A stretch of 30,944 bases of DNA from Chromera velia (lineage: Eukaryota; Sar; Chromeraceae). Of the stretch, positions 1 through 9,208 are shown piece by piece. The stretch lies in assembly GCA_018398765.1 (NCBI GenBank), contig JAHBMJ010003579.1, positions 45,831 to 76,774 on the forward strand. The letters are read 5' to 3'. The notes under the pieces were generated by a model, which worked only from the letters and a program-made list of their open reading frames with translations, did no database searches and was not told the DNA's origin. Made by a program: the position numbers and the translations under genes. Numbering within the stretch: position 1 is the first letter of the stretch; each line of letters starts with the position of its first letter.

Positions 1-163
1 ACCAACACTCAATCATATAATCATATTAGGTTCTTAATTACTAGTACTAGGCTAGTCTCCAGCTATAATAGCTACACACGCCCCCGCCGATATCACCATT
101 GTATGATATCATTATTATTATATATATAATATTATATACCATCAATCACCATTGGCTTATTTT
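1..163. other. AT-rich flank, no gene seen
   Basis: AT-rich sequence with short TA runs lies left of the inverted-end unit that begins near 164. No exon-like open frame with splice signals is visible on either strand. Confidence 0.5.
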
Positions 164-649
164 TAAGGACGAGAAAAGGTGCATAGATGCACGGTGCTCT
201 GGACGAATGCACCTGAATTCAGGTGTGTTTCAGGTGCATTCATCAGGTGCATTGTTTTTACTATAAACACATAAATGAAAGAGCCGTCTCTTAAGGTTTC
301 TAGCCATTAAAAGGCGCCTGATTCAATACCTAAACACTCTTTCTTATATAGCATAGCTATACAATCTTTTACTATAAGAATTGATTGATTGAGGTTTTTG
401 TTATAAGTATTTGATTGAAAAACTTATAAAAAGTTGATAAAAACCGCGTGCAATAGCCAGTCTTGTTTTTGAATGTTGAAAACGATCCTTTGAACTAGAT
501 TTAACTACACTGCAGCATTTCACTTCTTGCAAATGCATTCTCATGTCATTCATCAATAAATTAAAAAACGGCAAAAGCATTCTAATGATGGGGAATCTTC
601 TTAATTTTATGGAGAACCGGGCTAAACGGTGCTGTCCGAAACAAGAAAG

Positions 650-1760
650 ACATACCGCTGCCTAAGCAAAGAATGAAATAGGTACACTCATGTATGCAGT
701 CATATTGCTGACTGAGTAGAGAGTGAAAGAGATGGAGACATGCTGCTGACTGAGTACTAGAGAATGAAAAAGGTGCAGTCATGTTGCTAATAGAGCAGAG
801 AGTGAGATAGATGGAGCTAGGCTGCTCCCTATGCAGAGAATGAGAGAGGTGCAGTCATGTTGTAATCTGAACTCAGAATAAAAGAGGTGTAGTCATGCTG
901 CTGCCTCAGAAAAGAATGAAAGGGGTGCAGTCATGCTATTAACTAAGGAAACAATGAAAGAGGTGCAGTTATGCCGCTGACTGAGCAGAGAGTGAAAGAG
1001 ATGCCGACATGCTGTTGCTTGAACAAAGAATGAAAGAGGTGCGGTCATGCTGCTAATAGAGCAGAGAGTGATATAGAGTAAGGCTTAGCCACGCTGCGGC
1101 CTGAGCTAAGAATAAGAAAGGTGCAGTCATGCTGCTGCCTGGGCAGAGAGTGAAAGAGGTGTAGTCTCGATACTGACTGAGCACTACCAGAGAGTGAGAG
1201 CGATGGAGTCATACAGCTGACTGTGCAAAGAATAAGAGAGGTACAGTCATGCTGCTGCCTCGGCAGAGACTGAGAGAAATGCGGACGTACCGCTCCTAGG
1301 CAGAGAGTGAGACAGAGTGAGAAGGACACAGTTCGGCTGCTCGCGAGCAGAGAATGAAAGAGATGCGGTCATACTGCTGTCTGAGCAGAGAATGAAAGAG
1401 GTGCAGTCATGCTGTTGCCTCAGCAAAGAATGAAAGAGGTGTAATGACTGTTATGTTACTGACTGAGCAGAGAGTGAGAGCGATGGAATCATGCTGTTGC
1501 CTGAGCAAAGAATGAAAGAGGCATAGTCACGCTGCTGCCTCGGTAGAGAGTGAAAGAAAAGTAGAGGTGCCGTTCCTGGGCAGAGAGTGAGACATACAGA
1601 GAGAGAGGGACCATGTCACGCAGTCAGGCTGCTCATGAGCAGAGAATGAAAGAGATGCGGTCAATGACATGCTGCTGTCTGAGCAGAGAATGAAAGAGGT
1701 GTATAGTCATGTTGTTGACTCAGCAGAGAAAGAAAGAGGAACATGCAGTCATGTTATACT
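650..1760. repeat. Degenerate 38-bp minisatellite, about 28 copies
   Basis: Units run roughly GCTGCTGACTGAGCAGAGAG followed by TGAAAGAGATGCAGTCAT, with many substitutions and small indels. Alternating subtypes are visible: AGAGAGTGAAAGAGATG versus AAAGAATGAAAGAGGTG. Open frames read through it on the minus strand near 1045-1329 are by-products of the repeat. There are no unique spacers, so it is not a CRISPR array. Confidence 0.85.
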
Positions 1761-2215
1761 GCAGACACTAAAGAGAATGTATACTGTATATTCTTTAGTG
1801 TCTCTCTGGTCCTGTGTTGGGCCAGTATGCATCTTGCCTATGCATAGATCTTGTCCGTCTGTTACGCGGTCATTCTGCTGCCAACGTAATGATGGCCTTG
1901 CCCTCCCCCTGGACTAAGCCATCGATCCTAGTTTATATCTTTCATGGCAAATAAAAATTAATACCTTTTATTCTCCGTGTATTCACGTGGTCAACTGTAT
2001 ATATATGCATACATGCACATGCATGCATGGTTTTTGTCGCATTTGCATGCATACATCTTTGCATACAAGACTGGTGGCGCACAAAAGAGATAACGCCCCA
2101 GCGCTATAGAAGCGCCGCATAGGCGCCACGCCAGTGAAGGGCCCCGTCAGCTACCGGCGCCTGCCGCATCTTCACCTAGACATTCGACTCTTAAAACAAT
2201 CTCTATGCTCCACAT
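1761..2215. other. Spacer inside the inverted-end unit
   Basis: Unique sequence with a purine/pyrimidine-alternating patch of TGCATGCA type near 2005-2055 and a GC-rich patch rich in GGCGCC at 2095-2165. No supported gene. Confidence 0.4.
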
Positions 2216-2343
2216 AATGCACCTATCAGGTGCATCCAGGTGCATAGGTGTAAATCAGGTGCATCAGGTATATTTTTTGAGAATGCACCTTTTCTGGAGT
2301 GCACCTTTTCCCGTCTTTACTCATTTCTACTAATTTTCTAGAC

Positions 2344-2608
2344 GTGTAACCAGTTGGTAACCAATCCGTCTAGGATAAAAATTCATAAAATCTAATGGTT
2401 GCAAATAGTTTGATTCTGTTTGAACATTTTTTTACTCTCTTACTAGAAGATTTTCTACTCGAAAACTATACAAAGGTTTTTGATTACATAAGAATTGGTA
2501 ACCAATCCACGTAAAAATTGATTACCAGCCTTTTTTGGTTACCAATCATCTTCAAAATTCATTACCTACCTTTTAGGATTGGTAACCAACTAGTTACATG
2601 TGTACCCA
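2344..2608. mobile_element. MITE, 265 bp, with perfect 9-bp target duplication
   Basis: The sequence TTTCTAGAC occurs at 2335-2343 and again at 2609-2617, flanking the element. The left end reads GTGTAACCAGTTGGTAACC. The right end, reverse complemented, carries ATGTAACTAGTTGGTAACC a few bases inside the border. Two further copies of the palindromic core GGTAACC or GGTTACC lie inside, near 2490-2550. It has no coding capacity. A 9-bp duplication fits Mutator-like (MULE) families, but this assignment rests on duplication length alone. Confidence 0.65.
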
Positions 2609-2617
2609 TTTCTAGAC

Positions 2618-3847
2618 TTCTAGCATATATGGTGCTAGATTTGATAGCAACGCACGAGGCATGCACGAGACAGTTTGGTTTATATTTTTCTAGGCTCTTT
2701 TATGCTTTAGGCCCCACATAGCGCTTTTGTGGTATTGCATCATCAGTGTAGATTCATCACACCATCATGCAACATATGACAATCAAGAAACGTGAAGGAA
2801 TTTAAGGCCCTGCTTCCTCTTAATTCCCTGTTCGACTTTGCATACCGTCCGAGGCACGCGCGTAGTTGCGGGTAACTTGCGGAGTCCATTCCTGACTGCA
2901 TGCCTGCAGGCGCATGGAATCGATCGTCTGACCTGCTCTGCTTGAGTGCAAGCATGAAGGGAGGCAGACACGAAGCTGGGTGAAGGGAATGAAGCTGTAG
3001 CGCACTTTGAATTGAGTCTCTCTCACGCATGCAGTCGAGAGCAGCAAGTATGTATGAATGGCTATACACGTACCTGCTTGCTTGCCCGCATAGAACTGAC
3101 ACGTAGAGTAATGCGTGCATGCAGTAGGAACCAAGGAAGGAAGGAGGGACAGTTACCCACCCGAAAAGCTTCCCCGGCCCTTACCCTTCCTTTCCTCCCC
3201 AACTCGCCCCCTGTTTCCATAATATTATTAATAGTACATCCAGCAACAGCGACAGCAATCGACAGCGGTGGAAGGAAGGAAGGAATGGTGAGAGAAAAGA
3301 AAAAGAGAAAGAAAGAAAGAAAGAATTCATGGCTGGTTGTCAGATACCTGTTCTGTCTTTCCTCCTGCTTCTCAACACTGAATACAACTAAAAGAGCAGA
3401 GCAGACAAGAAAGGGGCAGCTAGGGCAGCTAGGGACGAAGAAGTCTGTATGTTGCCTCCCTCGATCGTTCCTGCCCTCCCGCAGTCCCTCCCTTGGAACG
3501 AAAGAAGGAAGGAAGGATCGATCCTCCAGTTCTCCCTAAGTAATTTCCTCCCTCCCTGCATGCATATAGGGATGCTTAATTCTTTTCCCTCCCTCCCTCC
3601 CTCCCTCCCGGCCTTGAAGAAACGAAAGAGCTGGACAGAACAACAAGAAGAAGAAGAAGGATGAAGAGCAGACCGAATCGAAGAATGAAAGGATGCGACA
3701 AAGGAGAAGAAAACAGGGCAAAGAAAAGCCTATGTGCTTTCTTCTTCGTGCTGCTTTTATTGAATAATCAATCTCCACTTCCTTCCCTTCCGCCGCCCCC
3801 ATGCATCATTTTTTCATTCTTGCTTGATTAAGTTAGTGTCTGCGTGT

Positions 3848-3900
<53 letters not shown>

Positions 3901-4201
3901 CTCTGTCTGTCTTGTCTCTCTCTCTGTGTGCATTCTGTGTGATAGTGCGAAAATGCATGGAGGATCGCCCAACAAAACAAAACAAAACAGCTAGAGGCCC
4001 ACAAAAGAGAAGGAAGGAGCGGCTCCATAATGAATGAGAGAGAGAGAACCGATGCACTCACTCACTCACTGACGACAACAAATATGCCCCGCCCCCCCTT
4101 TCTCCCCTACCATTACGCCCCCCCTCCCTCACTCAATGTGCGCATGCGTGCAAGAGTGCAGCATGTATGTGTTCGAACGAACGAACGAACAGTTCAATCA
4201 A
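2618..4201. other. Spacer downstream of the SIAH gene
   Basis: About 1.6 kb rich in CCTT/GGAA runs (3120-3660) and CT/GT dinucleotides (3849-3900). Several long open frames exist on both strands, but they are low in complexity, overlap each other in many frames and lack splice or homology support. It probably contains the 3' untranslated region of the minus-strand SIAH gene next to 4202. I cannot place a poly(A) site. Confidence 0.5.
3849..3900. repeat. (CT)n(GT)n microsatellite
   Basis: A run of CT dinucleotides followed directly by GT dinucleotides. Confidence 0.95.
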
Positions 4202-4365
4202 TCACGGAGGCAGGATCTCTCCGGTAATGCTCAGGTTGATGATCGCCAGGTCATTCTCACTCCCCTTGCCCCCCGAGAGGAAGAGGGCGATGTTCTCCGG
4301 GAGAATCAGACAGTCGCGCACTCGCTCAATCTCCTTGAAGCCCTTGCGGATCGACCACACAGGAC
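4202..4365 (-). CDS. SIAH: SIAH exon 7: C-terminus and stop
   Basis: It encodes GPVWSIRKGF, then RDCLILPENIALFL and INLSITGEILPP before a TGA stop. It aligns with the family C-terminus (SIHEG, SDCLVFD, INVTIS). Confidence 0.93.
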
Positions 4366-4577
4366 CTGTTCGAAGGAAGTAAGGCAAACAGGCAGGCATT
4401 TATTTTCATACAGAATTCTTTTTCATACATACATACATGAAAAGACTTCTGTATGAAACAGATACAAAACAAACAAACAAACAATCAAAGAACTGACACA
4501 GACCAAACAAACAAACAACCGACCTTCGAAGGTGTACTTCCTGTGGTTGCCTGAGGTCGAGATGGAGTATCTGCACA

Positions 4578-4618
<41 letters not shown>

Positions 4619-4767
4619 TCTCCCTTTCTGTCTTGTAAAGCGACACGCAGAAAGATTGACAGACTGCAGGCATGACTTCTAGAATTCTCTCTCTCTTCTT
4701 TGTTCATTTCCTTCAGCTACTATATCTCTCTTTCCTTTCCTGTCTGTCTCGACTGATTGACAAATTT

Positions 4768-4802
<35 letters not shown>

Positions 4803-7180
4803 TACACACACACATACAGACAGACAATATGTTTCTTCTTCTCCCTCCTTTCCTTCGTGTACACAACAGACAAAAAGAGAGAAAGAAAGAAGACAGAAGA
4901 ACAGAACCAACAGTCAAACAGCGTGGGCAGGGGGCCCTGCTCTCTCATACCAGGACCCATTAGTTGCGCGCTCGCTGTGGGGTGAGAGGGAACGAGCGGA
5001 TCGAGGTGTGAGGGGGGAAGGGAACTCCCATTCCATCTTGTCTTCGTGGGAGAGTGCATGGGTCTTGTTGAGAGCAAAGGCAGGCAGACAGACCGACCTA
5101 TTCGAGTGATGTCGGGAGTGCAGGACCGCCACGGACACGTAGAATTGGGGATCACAGTCGACCTGCATGCGCGTTCGGTGCATGCATTTACGTTCATACA
5201 GAATTCTTTTGAAAATACTTATTTTTACATATATAAAATGAATTCTGTATGACACGTAGAATTGGGGATCACAGTCGACCTGCATGCGCGTTCAGTCACC
5301 CACACCGGTTCAATCACTCACTCAATCCTGCACTAGGCGAGTCAGTGCATTTGTTTCCTCCTTTCTCTTTCGTTCACGTGATCAAGGCCAAATTGAGATT
5401 ATTTGGACTTTCACCAGCTTTCTTTCTGAATTTCCACTCATACTCTCTCCCTGTCTCTCTCTCTTCCATTCCCGTCCCATCGGTAGGGGGATGGATAGGT
5501 CTTCTCTTCTCTCTCTGACCTTCCTTTCCTTTCCTTTCCTTTCCTTCAGTGCGTGGAGTCAGTCCCCCCAGCTCTCTCTTCAAGCCTCTCCGGACAGAAG
5601 GTTAGGCGCGTGCCCTTACAGAAAGAAAGACAGAGAAAGCACTCACTCTTTCTGCCCCGTCATTTGCTGCTCCACTCTGACGAAATCTAGTGCACACACA
5701 CACACACACACACACAGAGGCAGCCAGGCAAGGACCTGCTCACTCACTCACCCACTCACTCACTCACTCACCTTCCTGTGCACCCGCAGGACGAAGTGCT
5801 TGTCGAAGCAGCTGTGGATTGACCGCTGCCACACCCACTGCTCTGCATCCTCTCCTGGGTACACCTGCGTGCTCTCATGCATACAAAGGCGGGGGAGAGG
5901 AGGGGAGGGCGAGGAAGGAAGGAAGGAAGAAACAGCGTGACTGAAGCACATGATTGATTGTGACACATGAGAGCAGACAAGTCTTTCTTTCACCCATGCA
6001 CGCCCTCACTCCTCATCTTGTCCTGATGCATTGATGAGTGCATGGATGTACGCATACAGAAAAAGAATTCTATATGAAAACAAATGCCCTCACTCCTCAT
6101 CTTGTCCTGATGCATTGATGAATGGATGTACGAACGAATAACTGAGCGCACGAATGAGGAAATGAATGAGTAAAGGAGTGAGTAAGCGAGTGATCGCAGT
6201 GCTGGAGGGGGAAGCACTGAGGAAGAGAAAGAGGTCGCCAGATTTCGTTTCTTTGCTTCTCCGCCATCTATCTGGCTGTTCAGACAGAAGAACAAAAGAG
6301 ACAGAAAGTGCACCCACCCACCGGTAAAGAGGAAGATAGTGCAGGGGAGGGAGGGAGGGAGGTAGCCAATGCATGAGATCAATCGGCAGTCCAGATCGGA
6401 TCATTCGAGGAGGAATTGCATGCAGCCTTGCTTGCTTGCTTGCTTGCACAATTAATTCATTGTCCTTATCCTCCCCCCATTTCATTCATTCATTCATTGT
6501 TTTTTTTCTCTCTCATTGAATCCTGAAAAGATCAGCAGACGCAAGCAAGTGTGATTGAAAAGAAGGGAGACAGACACCTTCTAGTCAGCTCACCGTTCCG
6601 TTCTCCTTCTTGCAGGAGAAGCTGATCTTCGAGCTCTCTTCTTGATTTTCATGCAGAAATATCCAAAAAAATACCCAAAAGATTCAACAATATTCAAATA
6701 AATTCTGCTCACCGTTCCGTTCTCCTTCTTGCAGGTGAAGCTGATCTTCGAGCTCTCCGTCTGCGTGTAGTTGTGCTCGCTCACCAGATGCTGCACCAAT
6801 TCGGCCGAACTCCCTGCAAACGATACTAGAAGTGCAGTCAGTCTTGTGCAGCAGGGGAGACTGTTGTTTGATTTCATAAAAAAAGAAAAAAAGAACAAAA
6901 CCCTGCAGTCATGGCGCGGCATAAACAAAGAAAGAAAGCAAAGGCATCACTGATCCCGTCTCTTGAATGGATTGAGCCCTGAATCTTTTAAAGCAAACAG
7001 GGCCGGGGGAAAGAACCAAGCAAGTCCTGTAGGCTGCATGGGCAGAGACCCCCCGAGGCTGTTGACTCTATCTCTAAGCAAGTTCCCTGGCCCCCTTCAA
7101 ACAATTAAAGTGTCGTTGCCCTCCATCATGCACTCACTCAAGTCAGGCAGGCAGGCATGTGCGGCACAGCATCAGCTAGG

Positions 7181-7218
<38 letters not shown>

Positions 7219-8331
7219 AGAGACAAGAGAGGGAAACACAAAACAATCCGCCCCAAACCAGCCACCCACCGACCCTCGAAGGAGCATCCGTTCTGCACGT
7301 GCAGACAGGGGAAGGGTCTGAAGGCGCACTTCCCCTCGTGCTCCTTCTTCAGCGTGTATTTGATGTTCTGCCGGCAGCCGTACTGAGCAAACTTGCAGGG
7401 AATCTGCATGCAGTCACATCACAACAAATGGGGGCGATTGTTCTTTCTTTCTTTCTTTCTTTCTTTCCTTCTTTCCTTCTTTCCTTCCTTCCTTCCTTCT
7501 TCCTTCTTCCTTCTTCCTTCTTCCTTCTTCCTTCCTTCCTTCCTTCTGTCTGTCTTTCTTCCTTCCTTCCTTCCTTCTTTTCTTATCCTTTCCTTCGGCC
7601 TGGATGGCGATGGACAGACGGAAGGAATGGAGCACGTAGGGGAGGCAAAACAGAGGAAACGAGGAATAGATCGACCCATGTGCGCAGACATACACGGCCA
7701 GAAATCAACAAGCATTTACGACGAAACAAAAGGATGCCCGCTGTCCGCTGGAGACGACCATTGAAAGGCAAAATTTCCACGCAGGCAGGCAAGCAGGCCG
7801 AGGAGCGAGGAGCGGGGGGGCATTTTGCTGCCTGGCTGCCTGGCTCGGTGGAGACAGCACGCGGAATTCTCCGTTTGCTTTTCATTGCTTTATCAACACG
7901 TTTTTGTCTACGCGTTTTCTTCCTTTTCTGACTCTGGGGCAGATCTATGAGAAGAACGGCTTGATGTCCTACAGAAGCGGCAGACGAGCAGAGAGAGAGA
8001 GAGAGAGGGGCAACACGCAGACGCAGCGACGAACCTCATCGAGTCCCTCCGCAACCTTCTCCAACGCTCTGCATCTGATGTCGATCGTGTCACATCGGCA
8101 GGCTGGACACTGTTTCACCCTGTTCTTACATTCTGAGCAGAGCGTGTGGCCTTCCTTGCACTGGAAAATAGGAGGAATCATCGCCTCGCAACAAACAGAA
8201 CACTCAAGAAGTTCCAGAGTGTGCGCCATCGCCAGGCCACCTACTGAAGGCTGACCAGTTGTGCTTCTGGTCAGGGGCTCACTTACCACCCCGCTCATGT
8301 CCCCAGAGCCGCCTTTCTTCACCGCACTCAT
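4202..8331 (-). CDS. SIAH: SIAH/Sina-type RING E3 ubiquitin ligase, seven exons
   Basis: This ligase transfers ubiquitin from an E2 to substrates held by a C-terminal TRAF-like domain, usually as a dimer in the cytosol. Coding exons on the minus strand are 8331-8035, 7403-7274, 6813-6713, 5864-5772, 5162-5098, 4570-4524 and 4365-4202. All acceptors are CAG and the phases agree at every junction (0,1,0,0,2,1), giving about 298 residues; human SIAH1 has 282. The C3HC4 RING spans residues 44-78 (C44, C47, C58, H62, C65, C68, C75, C78). The SIAH zinc fingers follow (C102, C109, H121, C125; then C132, C138, H150, H155). The rest is the substrate-binding domain, with KHFVLRV, QFYVSVAVL, GNHRKYTFEG and RDCLILPENIALFL matching conserved strands. 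The start codon was chosen as the first ATG of the RING exon; the upstream region was not resolved. Two short insertions have duplicated splice-site regions (exons 3 and 5). Confidence 0.93.
4398..4458. mobile_element. Short palindromic element in SIAH intron 6
   Basis: It starts CATTTATTTTCATACAGAATT and ends ACTTCTGTATGAAA, so its ends are inverted copies of TTTTCATACAGAA. It lies just upstream of exon 7 on the sense strand. I find no clear flanking duplication here. Confidence 0.6.
4524..4570 (-). CDS. SIAH: SIAH exon 6: short substrate-binding exon
   Basis: 47 bases encode RYSISTSGNHRKYTFEG across split codons. It aligns with the conserved YRLELNGHRRRLTWE segment. The acceptor follows a TG-repeat on the transcript sense; the donor is GAAG|GTCGGT. 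Confidence 0.9.
4573..4616. repeat. (AC)n microsatellite at the exon 6 acceptor
   Basis: On the transcript sense it is (TG)n ending directly in GCAG at the exon 6 3' splice site, so it stands in place of a pyrimidine tract. Confidence 0.95.
4765..4816. repeat. (CATA)n(CA)n microsatellite
   Basis: Tetranucleotide then dinucleotide run in SIAH intron 5. Confidence 0.95.
5098..5162 (-). CDS. SIAH: SIAH exon 5: substrate-binding domain, with alternative 5' end
   Basis: It encodes VDCDPQFYVSVAVLHSRHHS and ends AATAG|GTCGGT (phase 2). An identical acceptor and exon start lies 117 bases upstream, at 5279. Using it would add 39 residues with no stop. I chose the downstream acceptor because it gives the length normal for the family. 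Confidence 0.85.
5134..5293. mobile_element. Palindromic insertion with 43-bp direct duplication at SIAH exon 5
   Basis: The 43 bases at 5134-5176 recur without change at 5251-5293. Between them lies a 74-bp insert whose ends are inverted copies of TTCATACAGAATTC (5192-5205 and 5238-5250). The duplicated stretch contains the exon 5 CAG acceptor and the first ten codons of the exon. It behaves like a transposon with an extraordinarily long target duplication, or like a repair event with a tandem duplication. Confidence 0.85.
5521..5548. repeat. (TTTCC)n microsatellite
   Basis: Pentanucleotide run in SIAH intron 4. Confidence 0.9.
5691..5771. repeat. (AC)n and (CTCA)n microsatellites beside the exon 4 donor
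   Basis: AC dinucleotides occupy 5691-5716 and CTCA tetranucleotides 5739-5771. The donor GTGAGT is the first unit of the transcript-sense GTGA repeat. Confidence 0.9.
5772..5864 (-). CDS. SIAH: SIAH exon 4: substrate-binding domain
   Basis: Thirty-one codons from VYPGEDAEQW to LRVHRK, phase 0 at both sides, donor AAG|GTGAGT. It matches the position of the conserved FHFMLVLEK strand of SIAH proteins. Confidence 0.9.
6002..6132. mobile_element. Small palindromic insertion with about 47-bp duplication in SIAH intron 3
   Basis: A 36-base stretch is identical at 6002-6037 and 6086-6121. The match then continues through TGGATGTACG with a 4-base indel, to 6052 and 6132. The 33-bp insert at 6053-6085 carries CATACAGAAAAAGAATTC and TATATGAAAA, matching the ends of the other insertions. 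Confidence 0.8.
6588..6757. mobile_element. Insertion duplicating the end of SIAH exon 3 and its donor
   Basis: 51 bases at 6707-6757 recur at 6588-6638 with one mismatch. The copy at 6707 holds the 3' end of exon 3 and the GTGAGC donor, and the other copy keeps the same donor. The 68-bp spacer (6639-6706) contains TTTTCATGCAGAAAT near one end and AAATTCT at the other, a degenerate form of the palindromic ends. Confidence 0.75.
6713..6813 (-). CDS. SIAH: SIAH exon 3: second zinc-finger segment
   Basis: It encodes SSAELVQHLVSEHNYTQ and on to KKENGT. The donor is ACG|GTGAGC. The last 45 coding bases plus the donor are copied again downstream at 6588-6638 (see the direct-repeat entry). Confidence 0.92.
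7183..7215. repeat. (AG)n microsatellite
   Basis: AG run in SIAH intron 2; on the transcript sense it is (CT)n. Confidence 0.95.
7274..7403 (-). CDS. SIAH: SIAH exon 2: first zinc-finger segment
   Basis: It begins IPCKFAQYGC after a CAG acceptor and ends CSFEG, with the glycine codon split (phase 1). The donor is GAGG|GTCGGT, with C at +3. Confidence 0.92.
7441..7587. repeat. (TTTC)n(TTCC)n(TTCTTCC)n compound array
   Basis: Almost pure pyrimidine strand of about 147 bases in SIAH intron 1, next to the exon 2 acceptor. On the transcript sense it is purine (GGAA)n, so it is not acting as a pyrimidine tract. Confidence 0.95.
8035..8331 (-). CDS. SIAH: SIAH exon 1: RING domain
   Basis: Ninety-nine codons start with MSAVKKGGSG and end in GLDE, where the donor GAG|GTTCGT follows. 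The RING reads CSVC, then CKEGHTLCSEC, then CPAC. The N-terminal 40 residues are polar and likely disordered, as in other family members. Confidence 0.93.
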
Positions 8332-9012
8332 TCTAATGAGGAAGAGCAGCCTTCCTCTTCTTTTCTCGCTCAGGAACGAGAGCTAGCACCAAGCAATACG
8401 CTAGGAAAGAAAGAAGAAACTTCAGGGCAAAAAGCTGTGAGGCGTCTCTTCTTGTTGTAGTCAAGTCTGCAGACTGACGAGAGATCAAAACACGAAGAAC
8501 CGACACAGCCTCATAACAAACAAGCTGTGCATTGAGTCTGCAAAGGGGCCCCTCCTTTTTCTCCTTTCTGCGTACCTCCGTGAGGAAAAACGGAGTAGAA
8601 TCGGAGTATAGAGAAAGACAAATTAAATTCTGCCCTTTCTCCTAGCTTCGACCAGGATGCTTCGATCAGGTGCATGCATGGAGAAAGTCGCTCACAATGC
8701 GCGCGTTGAGCTAGGTCTTAATTTGCCTGTGTACAAGTGACAAAATGTGGATGCCATAATATTTTGACAGAGATCATATGGAAGGAGCATGAAGGAGCTA
8801 AGTATCGTGTGACCTCGCCCCTCAGTGGCAAAGCCTGGCAGTTAAACGTAGGACTTCTAATCAAGTAGATTGATTGCTGCTATGCAATACTGTGGTTGGT
8901 TGATCGGAATCCCTGTGAAAAAACCCATTTGGGTGTATTTTAGGTGTCGTGGCTCTTTTTTCAACTGTTGTTCAGTGTTGCTCAGACTTGTTGGACCCTG
9001 TCTGAGCCAGTG
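8332..9012. other. Spacer upstream of the SIAH gene
   Basis: It must contain the SIAH promoter and 5' untranslated region, but I see no TATA-like box or initiator I would defend. At 8828-8912 there is a weak tRNA-like pattern (TGGCAAAGCCTGG resembles an A box), discussed under findings. Confidence 0.4.
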
Positions 9013-9018
9013 TTAGTG

Positions 9019-9208
9019 CCTTCTTGCCCAAAGGCCTTCCCTGTAACGTTTTCTTAGACATGTTTGACGTTCCCGGCCCCTCTGGGCACAAAGGGGAGCG
9101 TCGTGTGTGTGTGTGTGTGTGTCTGTCTCTTCTGTTCACGCTCTCTCTCTCTGTGTGTGTATATGCAGGGGCAGCCGTCTCTCCTTTCGACAGATTGGTA
9201 CGACAGAT
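9019..9208 (+). CDS. Two weak candidate exons of an unknown plus-strand gene
   Basis: A segment from 9019 to about 9101 reads FLPKGLPCNVFLDMFDVPG and on to GHKGE. A second exon at 9170-9208, after the CAG following (GT)n and TATATG, reads AAVSPFDRLVRQ and meets a good donor AT|GTAAGT. The phases agree (1). No start codon or family was recognised, and the next exon in the right phase was not found. It may be part of a decayed gene that continues towards 10008-10701. Confidence 0.3.
9103..9160. repeat. (GT)n and (CT)n microsatellites
   Basis: GT run 9103-9123 and CT/GT run 9139-9160, which would form the intron between the two weak plus-strand candidate exons. Confidence 0.9.

Larger units (their letters stand above)
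164..2319. mobile_element. 2.16 kb unit with inverted ends and internal minisatellite
   Basis: The left end at 164-183 reads TAAGGACGAGAAAAGGTGCA. The reverse complement of 2300-2319 reads TAAAGACGGGAAAAGGTGCA, so 18 of 20 bases match. Just inside each end lie several copies of AGGTGCAT or its complement (178-256 and 2216-2310), giving complex subterminal repeats. The middle is a 38-bp minisatellite. I see no transposase and no clear target duplication, so this is either a non-autonomous foldback or MITE-like element, or a locally arisen inverted repeat. The inverted ends are seen directly; the mobile interpretation is inferred. Confidence 0.45.

Noticed and set aside
650-1760. CRISPR-like repeated units
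   Set aside because: The units are tandem and degenerate with no unique spacers, and the genome is clearly eukaryotic.
3012-3539. 175-residue plus-strand open frame
   Set aside because: It is low in complexity, built on GGAA and CCTT runs, and has no splice or homology support; competing frames are equally open.
8828-8912. Functional tRNA-Arg gene
   Set aside because: The anticodon stem does not pair well and the B-box-like part is too far away and has extra bases.
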